From JANRKG01 sp033763635 (lineage in GTDB: Bacteria > Cyanobacteriota > Cyanobacteriia > GCF-001939115): 12,759 bases of DNA. The number at the start of each line of letters is the position of its first letter. Within the stretch, counting starts at the first letter, position 1. The notes under the pieces are model-generated. The model saw nothing but the letters and a program-made list of their open reading frames with translations. It searched no databases and was not told the DNA's origin. The translations under genes and the position numbers were made by a program. The DNA is taken from positions 1-12,759 of the forward strand of contig JANRKG010000011.1 of the NCBI GenBank assembly GCA_033763635.1. The letters are read 5' to 3'. Below are positions 1 through 6,804 of this stretch, piece after piece.

Positions 1-362
1 GGGTGACACAGTTGCCCGTTCAGGTTGTCTATCCCTTTTTTGATTTGCGCCTGATTCAGTATTTCCTGGCAATCCCCCCCCTACCCTGGTGTGTCCAGAA
101 ATCCTTACTCCGAGTTGCCATGCGGGGCCGCCTTCCGAATACCGTCCTTTGTCGTCCCAAGTCTCCCATGCGGGGCGATCCCCTCCGGGCACATCTGAGC
201 CGAGCTATTCCCCCCTGGTTATCGTCCCCAATTCCGTCCACTCCATTACAAAATTATGTGGACCTCACAGCTTTTCCTGCCATTACAGAATGGACCGCAA
301 ACGACGCCTGGATGAATCTGCGCCCCCTGGCGCTGGCTCGTTGGCTGCGGCAAATTGAATGA
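1..362 (+). CDS. Asparagine synthase-like lasso-peptide macrolactam cyclase, C-terminal fragment
   Basis: This is the 3' end of a gene that begins before the window; the reading frame starts at base 3 and the stop is TGA at 360-362. The visible part is the end of the asparagine-synthetase C-terminal (ATP-pyrophosphatase) domain. YPFFDLRLIQYFLAIPP (nt 30-80) matches the HPFLDxRLVEYxLxIPP block of AsnB-like cyclases, followed by KSLLRVAMRGRLP and RPKSPMRGDP (nt 153-182), which is typical of lasso cyclases (McjC type) rather than of housekeeping AsnB. In that family the enzyme adenylates an Asp or Glu side chain of the core peptide so that the N-terminal amine can close the ring. The GTG at base 3 is an internal valine codon, not a start. 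The lasso assignment rests on motif style and on the kinase, exporter and nucleotidyltransferase next door. A generic asparagine synthase paralogue is the alternative. Confidence 0.82.
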   Translation, partial: VTQLPVQVVYPFFDLRLIQYFLAIPPLPWCVQKSLLRVAMRGRLPNTVLCRPKSPMRGDPLRAHLSRAIPPWLSSPIPSTPLQNYVDLTAFPAITEWTANDAWMNLRPLALARWLRQIE

Positions 363-443
363 CTGGAGTTTATGGCTGGAGTTTACCGATTTAATGTCAA
401 GATAAACCAGTGAATTCATCTCACTTCAGGCTGTCTGAAACCT
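363..443 (+). repeat. Short spacer with a 10-bp tandem repeat
   Basis: This 81-nt gap separates the cyclase from the kinase. It opens with two direct copies of CTGGAGTTTA (363-372 and 376-385) at a 13-nt period. No precursor-like open reading frame fits here and no convincing promoter or terminator is seen, so the operon probably reads through it. Confidence 0.4.
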
Positions 444-1394
444 ATGGGCGATCGCTATACCTATTTTGCGTATGGTTTATCTCTGCAATCCAATCAAGTG
501 ATTCCAGGCTTATTGCCCATCGCACGCTCTAAGATTGACGTGCAAATTCATCTTGCTGCGTTTCCGACCTGGGTTCAGGCGAATGAGCGCGCTATCCCTG
601 ATTCGACACGGAAACGGACTTTAATTCAGGGTCCGGATGGAATGGACTACTGGTACTGGTGTTACCCTGACGGCACTGAATTTCTCTACGATCGGGCAGG
701 AACGGAAATCTGGTCTGAATGGAAACCGCCCCTGACTCTGGAAGATACCGCAACGTACTTATTGGGACCTGTTCTAGGGATTGTTTTATGGTTACGGGGA
801 TTGGTGTGCCTCCATGCCAGCGTGTTAGCCGTGAAGGATCGGGCCATTGCCCTGGTTGGGGAAGCAGGAGCCGGAAAATCCACAACCGCAGCGGCGATGG
901 CTCAGCGAGGTTATCCCATCCTGACAGATGATGTGGCAGCCCTATTTCAGGAGGCAGACCAGATTCGGGTTCAACCTGCTTACCCTCGAATTCGCCTATG
1001 GCCCAGTTCTGTCAGTGGGTTGTATGGAGACTCCCAGGCTCTTCCCTGCCTCACCCCTAACTGGGACAAACGGTATTTGGATTTAACCCAGACAGGTTAC
1101 TCGTTTCATCCCTTTCCTTTACCCTTAGCCGCCATTTACCTGTTGCAACCCCGTCAGGAAAACCCTGAAAATCCCTATGTGACGACGATTGGGCCAACCG
1201 ATGCCCTACTCCGACTCGTGGCCAATTCCTATGGAGGTTCCCTACTCGATCGCCAAATGCGGGCCACTGAGTTCACCTTTCTGAGCCACCTGCTTCAGCA
1301 GGTTCCAGTGCGTCGGGTCTTTCCCCATGCGGACCTGAGCTATCTACCCCAACTCTGTGATGTGTTATTGGAGGACATCAATCACTATGTATAG
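444..1394 (+). CDS. HPr kinase-like lasso-peptide kinase
   Basis: This 316-residue protein belongs to the HprK-related P-loop kinases of RiPP clusters. The N-terminal part starts YTYFAYGLSLQSNQVIPGLLP (residues 5-25), resembling the N-terminal YxAYGLxIxSExPLPEL block of the family. The kinase core carries LHAS (123-126), a perfect Walker A, GEAGAGKST (139-147), and an LTDDVAAL segment (160-167) whose paired Asp residues correspond to the catalytic region of HPr kinase. In the paeninodin system the homologous kinase phosphorylates the side chain of the C-terminal serine of the lasso precursor; that role is inferred here from family and context. The ribosome-binding site is weak, but the conserved N-terminus supports this start. 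The 3' end overlaps the methyltransferase by 8 nt. It is unlikely to be a true HPr kinase, since it lies in a RiPP operon and lacks the usual HprK N-terminal domain. Confidence 0.83.
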   Translation: MGDRYTYFAYGLSLQSNQVIPGLLPIARSKIDVQIHLAAFPTWVQANERAIPDSTRKRTLIQGPDGMDYWYWCYPDGTEFLYDRAGTEIWSEWKPPLTLEDTATYLLGPVLGIVLWLRGLVCLHASVLAVKDRAIALVGEAGAGKSTTAAAMAQRGYPILTDDVAALFQEADQIRVQPAYPRIRLWPSSVSGLYGDSQALPCLTPNWDKRYLDLTQTGYSFHPFPLPLAAIYLLQPRQENPENPYVTTIGPTDALLRLVANSYGGSLLDRQMRATEFTFLSHLLQQVPVRRVFPHADLSYLPQLCDVLLEDINHYV

Positions 1395-2535
1395 TCTTGC
1401 TGGATATGGGCAGATGATTGCGGACCAGGGGCGAATGAATACCTATATCCGGGCACTTCAGAAAGTGATGAAACCGGGGGCGATCGTCGTAGACATCGGG
1501 ACGGGTCCGGGCATATTCGCGTTACTGGCCTGTCAGATGGGTGCGGGGCGGGTTTATGGAATTGATCCCAGTGATACGGTTCAGGTGGGGCGAGAGCTGG
1601 CAATTGCCAATGGGTATGGCGATCGCATCACCTGGATTCAAGATATTTCCACTCGTGTCACACTGCCTGAGCAAGCTGATGTGATTCTGTCCGATCTGCG
1701 GGGACTTCTACCCCTGTTCCAGAATCATCTCCCGACTCTTATGGATGCTCGAAAGCGATTCCTGGCACCGGGAGGAACTTTAATTCCCCAACAAGATCAA
1801 CTGTGGGCTGTTGTCGTAGAGGCTCCCCAGCTTTACAGCAAAATGGTGGACCCCTGGAGACAAAAGCCCTACGACCTTGATATGACAGCAACAGGTCAAA
1901 TTTTAACGAACACGTTTATCAAGGGAAGAGTGACATCCTATCAACTATTGACAGAACCCCAGCAGTGGGCCGTCCTGGATTATACCCAATTGGAAGCAGT
2001 GAACTATGGAGCAACCCTATCATGGCAAGTCCAAAAGGCAGGGGTTGGGCATGGGCTGATTCTCTGGTTTGATACGCTGCTGATAGAGGATGTGGGCTTT
2101 TCAAATGCACCAGACTTGCCAGAATTAATTTATGGTCAGGCATTTTTTCCTTGGTCTAATCCTGTTGCTTTGAAGGAGGGGGATCAAATTACCGTTGACC
2201 TCCAGGCAAATTTGATAGATGGCGATTATGTTTGGCGGTGGAAAACTCAAGTGCAAGCGGAGGATAAAGCAACTGCTCTGAAGGCAACCTTTAACCAATC
2301 CACTTTTTTAGGGGCTTCCCTATCGATTGCTCAACTTCGCAAAGCAGCCAGTCATTACACCCCATCTCTGAATGCTCAGAAACAACTGGAAGTGATGGCC
2401 CTCAGTTTGATGGATGGGCAAACTTCCATCGCAACGATCGCCACCCATCTCTTTGATCAGTTCCCCCAGACCTTTTCCTCGGACCAGGCCGCTCTGAGCT
2501 TTGTCAGCCAACTCTCCCAACGCTATAGCCAGTAA
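1387..2535 (+). CDS. PRMT-like class I SAM-dependent methyltransferase, atypical active site
   Basis: This 382-residue protein has the PRMT layout. YGQMIADQGRMNTYIRAL (7-24) matches the N-terminal YxxMLxDxxRxxxYxxAI helix, motif I is VVDIGTGPG (34-42), post-I is GIDPSD (58-63), and GHGLILWFDT (221-230) matches the beta-barrel GxxxWFD strand. The arginine-specific parts are altered. The double-E loop, normally SEWMGY..LYESML, reads SDLRGLLPLFQNHL (102-115), so both catalytic glutamates are missing. The THW loop is replaced by IYGQ (248-251). The tail (334-380) looks like a small winged-helix segment. The ATG at 1387 is preferred over the in-frame ATG at 1357, because GGAGG (1370-1374) sits 12 nt before it and the PRMT motif begins at once. 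The start lies inside the kinase 3' end, so translation is probably coupled. The likely role is tailoring of the lasso peptide; substrate unknown. Confidence 0.8.
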   Translation: MYSLAGYGQMIADQGRMNTYIRALQKVMKPGAIVVDIGTGPGIFALLACQMGAGRVYGIDPSDTVQVGRELAIANGYGDRITWIQDISTRVTLPEQADVILSDLRGLLPLFQNHLPTLMDARKRFLAPGGTLIPQQDQLWAVVVEAPQLYSKMVDPWRQKPYDLDMTATGQILTNTFIKGRVTSYQLLTEPQQWAVLDYTQLEAVNYGATLSWQVQKAGVGHGLILWFDTLLIEDVGFSNAPDLPELIYGQAFFPWSNPVALKEGDQITVDLQANLIDGDYVWRWKTQVQAEDKATALKATFNQSTFLGASLSIAQLRKAASHYTPSLNAQKQLEVMALSLMDGQTSIATIATHLFDQFPQTFSSDQAALSFVSQLSQRYSQ

Positions 2536-2550
2536 CCCCCGGATGCCTCC

Positions 2551-2567
2551 TATCTCCTGGAGAGATT
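2551..2567 (+). promoter_or_regulatory. Shine-Dalgarno of the ABC exporter within a short palindrome
   Basis: The sequence TCTCCTGGAGA immediately before the exporter start is an 11-nt near-palindrome (TCTCC, T, GGAGA). Its right arm is the GGAGAG (2559-2564) that serves as ribosome-binding site for the ATG at 2568, with a short 3-nt spacer. Whether the left arm limits access to the site is speculation. Confidence 0.35.
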
Positions 2568-4391
2568 ATGCAACTTTTACGCACTAAACTCAGGGAGATC
2601 CCAACTCGTAGCCGATCGCTGAGGCAAGCGTTGGAGTTGGTGTGGCAAGCCGCTCGCCCCTGGCCGATCGTCTGGTTAGGGCTTCTCATCCTCCAGGGTC
2701 TCCTTCCGGTGGCGATCGCCTACCTGAGCCGAGAACTCACGAATCACCTGGTTGCCCGTATCACCCAACCCACCGTCTGGGAAACTGCCCGCCCGGTTCT
2801 GTTGTTCGCTGCGCTGCTGGCGGGGTTTACCCTTCTGACAGAAGGTTTACGGAACTTGAGCAATTGGGTCCGAGTCGCGCAAGGGGAATGGGTACGGGAT
2901 TTCATCAGTGACTTGATCCATGAACAGGCCGCCAATGTGGATTTTGCGTTCTACGAATCATCCGAGTATTACGATCGCCTCCACCGTGCCCAAAGCGAGG
3001 CCCAATCCCGCCCGATCGCATTGCTCGAAAATGGGGGGGGACTCCTCCAAAATGGGCTGACGCTCATTGGGTTTGTCGGGATTCTGATCCCCTTTGGCCT
3101 CTGGCTCCCAGCAATCTTATTAGTGAGTGCGCTTCCTGCCTTTTATGCCGCCCTGCGCTACAGTTTGCAATACCACCAATGGTGGCTGAGGGTAACGGAG
3201 GAGGAGCGACGGGCCTGGTACTATAGCTGGTTGCTCACAGCTCGCGATAACGCAGCGGAATTGCGGGTTTTTCACCTCCATCCCCATTTTCAGAAGCGTT
3301 ACCGACAGGTGCGCGATCGCCTCCGCAAAGAGCGGCTCACCCTCGCCCGCAACCAGGGTATTGCCGAATTCATGGCAGGCGGCTTGACCTTCCTCATCGT
3401 GGGCCTGGTTTTAATAGGCATGGTGTGGCAGACTCTTCTCGGATTCATCACGTTGGGGGATCTGGTTCTGTTTTATCAGGTCTTTAGCCAGGGCCAGAAA
3501 GCAATGCAAACGCTTCTCCTGAACTTAAACCAGATTTACACCAATAGCCTGTTTCTCAATAGCATGTTTGAGTTTCTGGCCTTAAAACCCCAAATTCAGC
3601 CGCCCACTTCTCCCAAACCCATGCCCCTGAAATTGCGACAGGGCATTGAATTTCAAAACGTTACCTTTCACTATCCCGGCAACGATCGCGCCGCGCTCCA
3701 AAACTTCAACCTGACCCTCCTCGCCGGACAGGTAACGGCGATTGTGGGCAACAATGGGGCCGGGAAAAGTACGCTCATCAAACTTTTGTGCCGATTTTAC
3801 GATCCTCAAGCAGGGCGAGTTCTTCTGGATGGGGTAGACTTGCGAGAGTTTTCTCCCCTCGAACTTCGCAAACAAATTACCGTTTTATTTCAACAGCCCG
3901 TGTATCATAACGACACGGTAGCTGCCAACATTGCGATCGGTGACCTGAAGGCTTCTCCGGATCGCGCTATGATCCAGGCAGCAGCGGAGGCTGCGGGGGC
4001 TGACCAGCCTATCCGTCGCTTACCGCAGGGCTATGACACCCTGCTGGGACGCTGGTTTGCAGGAGGAACGGATTTGAGTACGGGAGAATGGCAACGGCTA
4101 GCACTGGCCCGATCGTTTCTGCGGCCTGCCTCTATCCTGATTCTCGATGAACCCACCAGTGCAATGGACTCCTGGGCGGAGGCGGATTGGCTCGATCGAT
4201 TTCGCGCATTGGTTCATCACCAAACAGCGATTATCATTACCCATCGCTTTACTACTGCGATGCGGGCCGACCAGATCCACGTTATGGTGGATGGGCAAGT
4301 TCTAGAGTCGGGCAATCATCAACAACTGTTGGCCCAAAAGGGCTATTATGCAGAGTCCTGGCACATGCAAGTACGAGACCTTGGGGGATGA
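2568..4391 (+). CDS. ABC exporter, fused membrane and ATPase half-transporter (lasso-peptide export/immunity)
   Basis: This 607-residue half-transporter has an N-terminal membrane domain (about 30-340) with hydrophobic segments near 33-53, 77-95, 162-195, 270-290 and 293-315, then a complete nucleotide-binding domain. Motifs in order are Walker A GNNGAGKST (394-402), Q-loop FQQP (441-444), signature LSTGEWQR (503-510, an LSTGE variant of LSGGQ), Walker B ILILDEPT (523-530), D-loop SAMD (531-534) and H-loop THR (H559). It would act as a homodimer in the inner membrane. In lasso clusters the McjD-type exporter pumps out the mature peptide and provides self-immunity; that role is inferred from context. 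No peptidase C39 domain is present, consistent with leader removal by a separate enzyme. The stop overlaps the next start as ATGA. Confidence 0.88.
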   Translation: MQLLRTKLREIPTRSRSLRQALELVWQAARPWPIVWLGLLILQGLLPVAIAYLSRELTNHLVARITQPTVWETARPVLLFAALLAGFTLLTEGLRNLSNWVRVAQGEWVRDFISDLIHEQAANVDFAFYESSEYYDRLHRAQSEAQSRPIALLENGGGLLQNGLTLIGFVGILIPFGLWLPAILLVSALPAFYAALRYSLQYHQWWLRVTEEERRAWYYSWLLTARDNAAELRVFHLHPHFQKRYRQVRDRLRKERLTLARNQGIAEFMAGGLTFLIVGLVLIGMVWQTLLGFITLGDLVLFYQVFSQGQKAMQTLLLNLNQIYTNSLFLNSMFEFLALKPQIQPPTSPKPMPLKLRQGIEFQNVTFHYPGNDRAALQNFNLTLLAGQVTAIVGNNGAGKSTLIKLLCRFYDPQAGRVLLDGVDLREFSPLELRKQITVLFQQPVYHNDTVAANIAIGDLKASPDRAMIQAAAEAAGADQPIRRLPQGYDTLLGRWFAGGTDLSTGEWQRLALARSFLRPASILILDEPTSAMDSWAEADWLDRFRALVHHQTAIIITHRFTTAMRADQIHVMVDGQVLESGNHQQLLAQKGYYAESWHMQVRDLGG

Positions 4392-5557
4392 CACACACGC
4401 AGCACTCTGCACCCATTGGGCCGATCGAGCAGCAATTTTTGTATCTCTGCCTCCAAGGACGGTGGAACCCGGAGGCTTTGTCCCTGGCCCATCAGTTAGC
4501 CACAACTCAAAACTTAGACTGGACCGCATTACAGAAGACGGTGCAAACGGAGGGCTTGGCTCCCCTCCTCTATCGAGTCATCCGCAATCAGGCGATCGTT
4601 CCTGCTGTTTTGGAACAGGACTGGAGCCTCGCCTATTACCGCAATGCTTGCCGAAATACCTTGCTCTTAAAAGAGTTAGTCAAAGTCCTTCAAGAATTCA
4701 CGGCACAGCAAATTTCTGTCATCGTGTTAAAGGGAGCGGTTCTCGCGGAGGTCATGTATCAGGATGTTGCACTGCGTCCCATGAGCGATATTGATCTCCT
4801 GATCCTGCCCGATACTGTTGTCCAGGTGCGCCAGGTGCTTCAAACGCAGGGATATCAACCCTACAATCTAGAGCCACAAGCGGGTTATACCGAAGAATTC
4901 CGAAATGAGGAATCTTTTTTTCGGGAGGGATTAACTCAGGTTGGCATTGATTTACACTGGCAACTCATCAGCCTCAGCTATTATCAACGGGTCTTAAAAA
5001 CTGAGTGGTTCTGGCAAACAGCGCTCCCTGTGGAGTTCGATCGCACCCCTGCCTTGATGTTGGGCTATGAAGCTCAACTCCTCCATCTCTGTGCCCATTT
5101 GCTCTGGCACCACAATGGTCAGGGCTTACTCTGGCAACAGGACATCGCGGAATTTCTCGTCACTTACGCACAAAAAATCCAGTGGGAGGTCGTTCTTCAC
5201 CAGGCCGAGCAAATGGAACTGGTGTTACCGCTCCAGCAGGTGCTACTGCCGATCGTCGATCGCTGGCATATTCCCTTTCCGGCCCATATTCGAACCCAAA
5301 TAGAAACCCTACAGCCCTCCTCGACGGAAAAAACCCTCTTTTGTTACCTCAATACAACCTATCTCAGAATCACCTTGCGGCATTTTTTAGCCGATCTCAT
5401 TGGAATGGGCACCTGGGAAAAACGGGCGCGGTTCCTCTGGAATACTGTTTTTCCCAGTCGGAATTATATGCAGCAACGCTACCAAATTGCCCATCCTATT
5501 CTGATTCCTTTGTATTACCCTTACCGTTTGTTTCGAGGGCTAGAGAAAAAAGGGTGA
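4388..5557 (+). CDS. NTP_transf_5-type nucleotidyltransferase of a lasso-peptide cluster
   Basis: This 389-residue protein carries the pattern of the Pfam NTP_transf_5 (uncharacterised nucleotidyltransferase) family. VLKGAVLA (113-120) is followed by LRPMSDIDLLI (129-139), with metal-ligand candidates D134 and D136, and a third acidic residue in GIDLHWQL (186-193, D188). The C-terminal FPSRNYMQQRY (355-365) also recurs in this family. The start is the ATG at 4388 inside the ATGA overlap with the exporter stop, preceded by GGGGG; the frame stays open upstream to 4187 only because it shadows the exporter gene. Members occur in paeninodin and pseudomycoidin-type clusters beside an HprK-like kinase. 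From memory of that literature, the phosphate added by the kinase is modified further by this enzyme, reportedly with a sugar in pseudomycoidin. The donor here cannot be told from sequence. Confidence 0.83.
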   Translation: MTHTQHSAPIGPIEQQFLYLCLQGRWNPEALSLAHQLATTQNLDWTALQKTVQTEGLAPLLYRVIRNQAIVPAVLEQDWSLAYYRNACRNTLLLKELVKVLQEFTAQQISVIVLKGAVLAEVMYQDVALRPMSDIDLLILPDTVVQVRQVLQTQGYQPYNLEPQAGYTEEFRNEESFFREGLTQVGIDLHWQLISLSYYQRVLKTEWFWQTALPVEFDRTPALMLGYEAQLLHLCAHLLWHHNGQGLLWQQDIAEFLVTYAQKIQWEVVLHQAEQMELVLPLQQVLLPIVDRWHIPFPAHIRTQIETLQPSSTEKTLFCYLNTTYLRITLRHFLADLIGMGTWEKRARFLWNTVFPSRNYMQQRYQIAHPILIPLYYPYRLFRGLEKKG

Positions 5558-6367
5558 TTATCCATGAACAGTCCCATCGGGCATGATCGTGCCGCTCAGA
5601 TTTGCACTCTCCAAATCTGCTCCAGGTAACGTGGCGCGGCGAAGATTCGTATCCATCAACACCGTATGGGTCAAAACTACCTCTGTGAGATTGGCCCAAG
5701 TTAAGTTGGCACGGTAGAGATTGGCTCCACTCAGGTCCGCCCCCCGCAGATTGGCCCAACTTAAATTCGTTCCTCGCAGGCTGGCCTGATTCAAGTTCGC
5801 CCAACGCAGGTTCACCCCACTCAGATTGGCTTTACACAAATCTGCACCAATCAATTTCGCGTACTCTAAAATCGCTCCACACAAAATTGCATTCGAGAGA
5901 TTGGCATGGTCCAGCAGGGCACGGCTGAGATTCGCGTGGGTCAAATTCGCCCCCCCCAACGCGGCTTTACTCAGTTCCGTCTCTACCATCTTGGCGCGGC
6001 TGAGATTCACCTCATGCAAATCGAGTTCTGTCAAATTGGCACCACTGAGATTGGCCTCACTCAGGTTCGCCTGTTTCAGGTTCGTTTTTCGCAGGTTCGC
6101 CTCACTAAGATTTGCCCCTCGCAAACTCGCCTCACTGAGATTGACTCCAATCAGGTTTGCCCCACTCAAGTTCGCCCCTGTCAGATTGGCCTGACTCAGG
6201 TTGACTCCTCCTAGATTGGCTCCGCTCAAGTTTGTCTCCGTTAGATTGGCTCCGCTCAGATTCGCTCCACACAAAATGGCTTCACTGAGTCCCGATCTAA
6301 TAAGGGTCACATCATGAAAATCCCGCTCTCCGGTTGCATATCGGTGCAGTAGCTCACTGGCATCCAT
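5558..6367 (-). CDS. Pentapeptide-repeat protein with about 50 uninterrupted repeats
   Basis: This 269-residue protein begins MDASELLHRYATGERDF, the generic cyanobacterial pentapeptide-protein start. From about residue 15 to 264 it keeps one unbroken A(N/D)LXX register: the i+2 position is Leu, or Met at 127 and 262, at every fifth residue from 22 to 262. That gives about 50 repeats, or roughly 12 turns of a right-handed quadrilateral beta-helix. It ends GTIMPDGTVHG, a C-terminal motif common in this family. AGGA sits about 8 nt before the ATG. No signal peptide or membrane segment is seen, so it is probably cytosolic. Function is unknown. Some pentapeptide proteins (Qnr, McbG, AlbG, MfpA) mimic DNA and protect gyrase, but nothing specific links this one to that role. 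Its stop directly abuts the nucleotidyltransferase stop, with no base between. Confidence 0.9.
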   Translation of the reverse strand: MDASELLHRYATGERDFHDVTLIRSGLSEAILCGANLSGANLTETNLSGANLGGVNLSQANLTGANLSGANLIGVNLSEASLRGANLSEANLRKTNLKQANLSEANLSGANLTELDLHEVNLSRAKMVETELSKAALGGANLTHANLSRALLDHANLSNAILCGAILEYAKLIGADLCKANLSGVNLRWANLNQASLRGTNLSWANLRGADLSGANLYRANLTWANLTEVVLTHTVLMDTNLRRATLPGADLESANLSGTIMPDGTVHG

Positions 6368-6804
6368 AAATCAATCCTAAACACGCTATAGAGGCCCCTG
6401 GAGAATCAATACTTCCATCTCTAGCATGCCCCTCTTCAACACAAGAACGAGCGGTCTACTGCGAATGGTGACAGATTGTAACTTTTTAGGAAAAAATCAT
6501 AATCGATTCTGCATCGATTCTCAGTCAATGAAGTTCCAGATAGCTTTTAGACAGCCAAGTTTCCAGGCAGTGATTTTTTAGGCGAATTTTCAGGTAAGCA
6601 AATTTCAGGAAATCGATCGCACTAACGGAAAGAACACCCAAGTTAAGATCACAGGTGTTTGCCCTTCCTTAATCATATAGTGTTTGCTGGGTCAAGATCT
6701 GTAATTGATAACCGACCCTTCCCAGGCTGTTTCCTTCAAAAAGTGGACTGGGAAGAGGGGGATAATTTTAGGCTGCCATCAGGCTGAAGTTCAGGTCTAA
6801 AGTT
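6368..6804. other. Intergenic region (437 nt) with short repeats
   Basis: No gene is seen here. It lies upstream of the pentapeptide gene and downstream of the phosphatase, both on the - strand. It contains a direct repeat ATCGATTCT (6502-6510 and 6513-6521, period 11), degenerate copies of an AA(G/T)TT(T)(C)CAGG word at 6531, 6557, 6585, 6600 and 6787, an AACACC/GGTGTT inverted repeat (6633-6638 and 6654-6659), and a stronger hairpin at 6716-6758. No convincing sigma-70 promoter pair could be fixed by eye for the pentapeptide gene. Confidence 0.4.
6716..6758 (-). terminator. Possible hairpin terminator after the phosphatase gene
   Basis: CTTCCCAG (6718-6725) and CTGGGAAG (6748-6755) form a perfect 8-bp stem. 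It can be extended by two G-C pairs across a single bulged A, with a 22-nt loop. It lies about 46 nt beyond the phosphatase stop on the - strand. There is no U-rich run after it, so it is only a candidate. Cyanobacterial 3' ends often lack a clear U-tract. Confidence 0.3.

Larger units (their letters stand above)
1..5557 (+). other. Downstream part of a lasso-peptide biosynthetic operon
   Basis: Five consecutive + strand genes form one apparent transcription unit: cyclase (3' end only), HPr-kinase-like kinase, PRMT-like methyltransferase, ABC exporter and nucleotidyltransferase. Gaps are 81 nt, an 8-nt overlap, 32 nt and a 4-nt overlap, so the last four are probably translationally coupled. 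The combination of AsnB-like cyclase, HprK-like kinase, ABC exporter and NTP_transf_5 protein is the known tailoring set of paeninodin-type lasso clusters. No precursor, PqqD-like B1 or transglutaminase-like B2 gene is visible, so these are inferred to lie upstream. No hairpin terminator lies at the end, because a convergent gene starts at the very next base. Confidence 0.75.

Noticed and set aside
363..443. Lasso precursor peptide between cyclase and kinase
   Set aside because: The gap is only 81 nt and has no open frame with a leader and a ring-forming core; the precursor is expected upstream of the window.
4187..4387. Upstream extension of the nucleotidyltransferase by 67 residues
   Set aside because: It runs entirely through the exporter's ATPase coding sequence in another frame; the ATG at 4388 with the ATGA overlap and GGGGG upstream is the better start.
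5826..6214. Two overlapping + strand open frames (5826-6194, 5906-6214) rich in repeated Arg, Phe and Ala
   Set aside because: They are antisense shadows of the 15-bp-periodic pentapeptide gene; the apparent repeats simply mirror its coding register.
5600..6330. Tandem near-identical units that could suggest a CRISPR array or satellite
   Set aside because: The period is 15 bp and encodes in-frame pentapeptides; there are no spacer-repeat units of CRISPR size.
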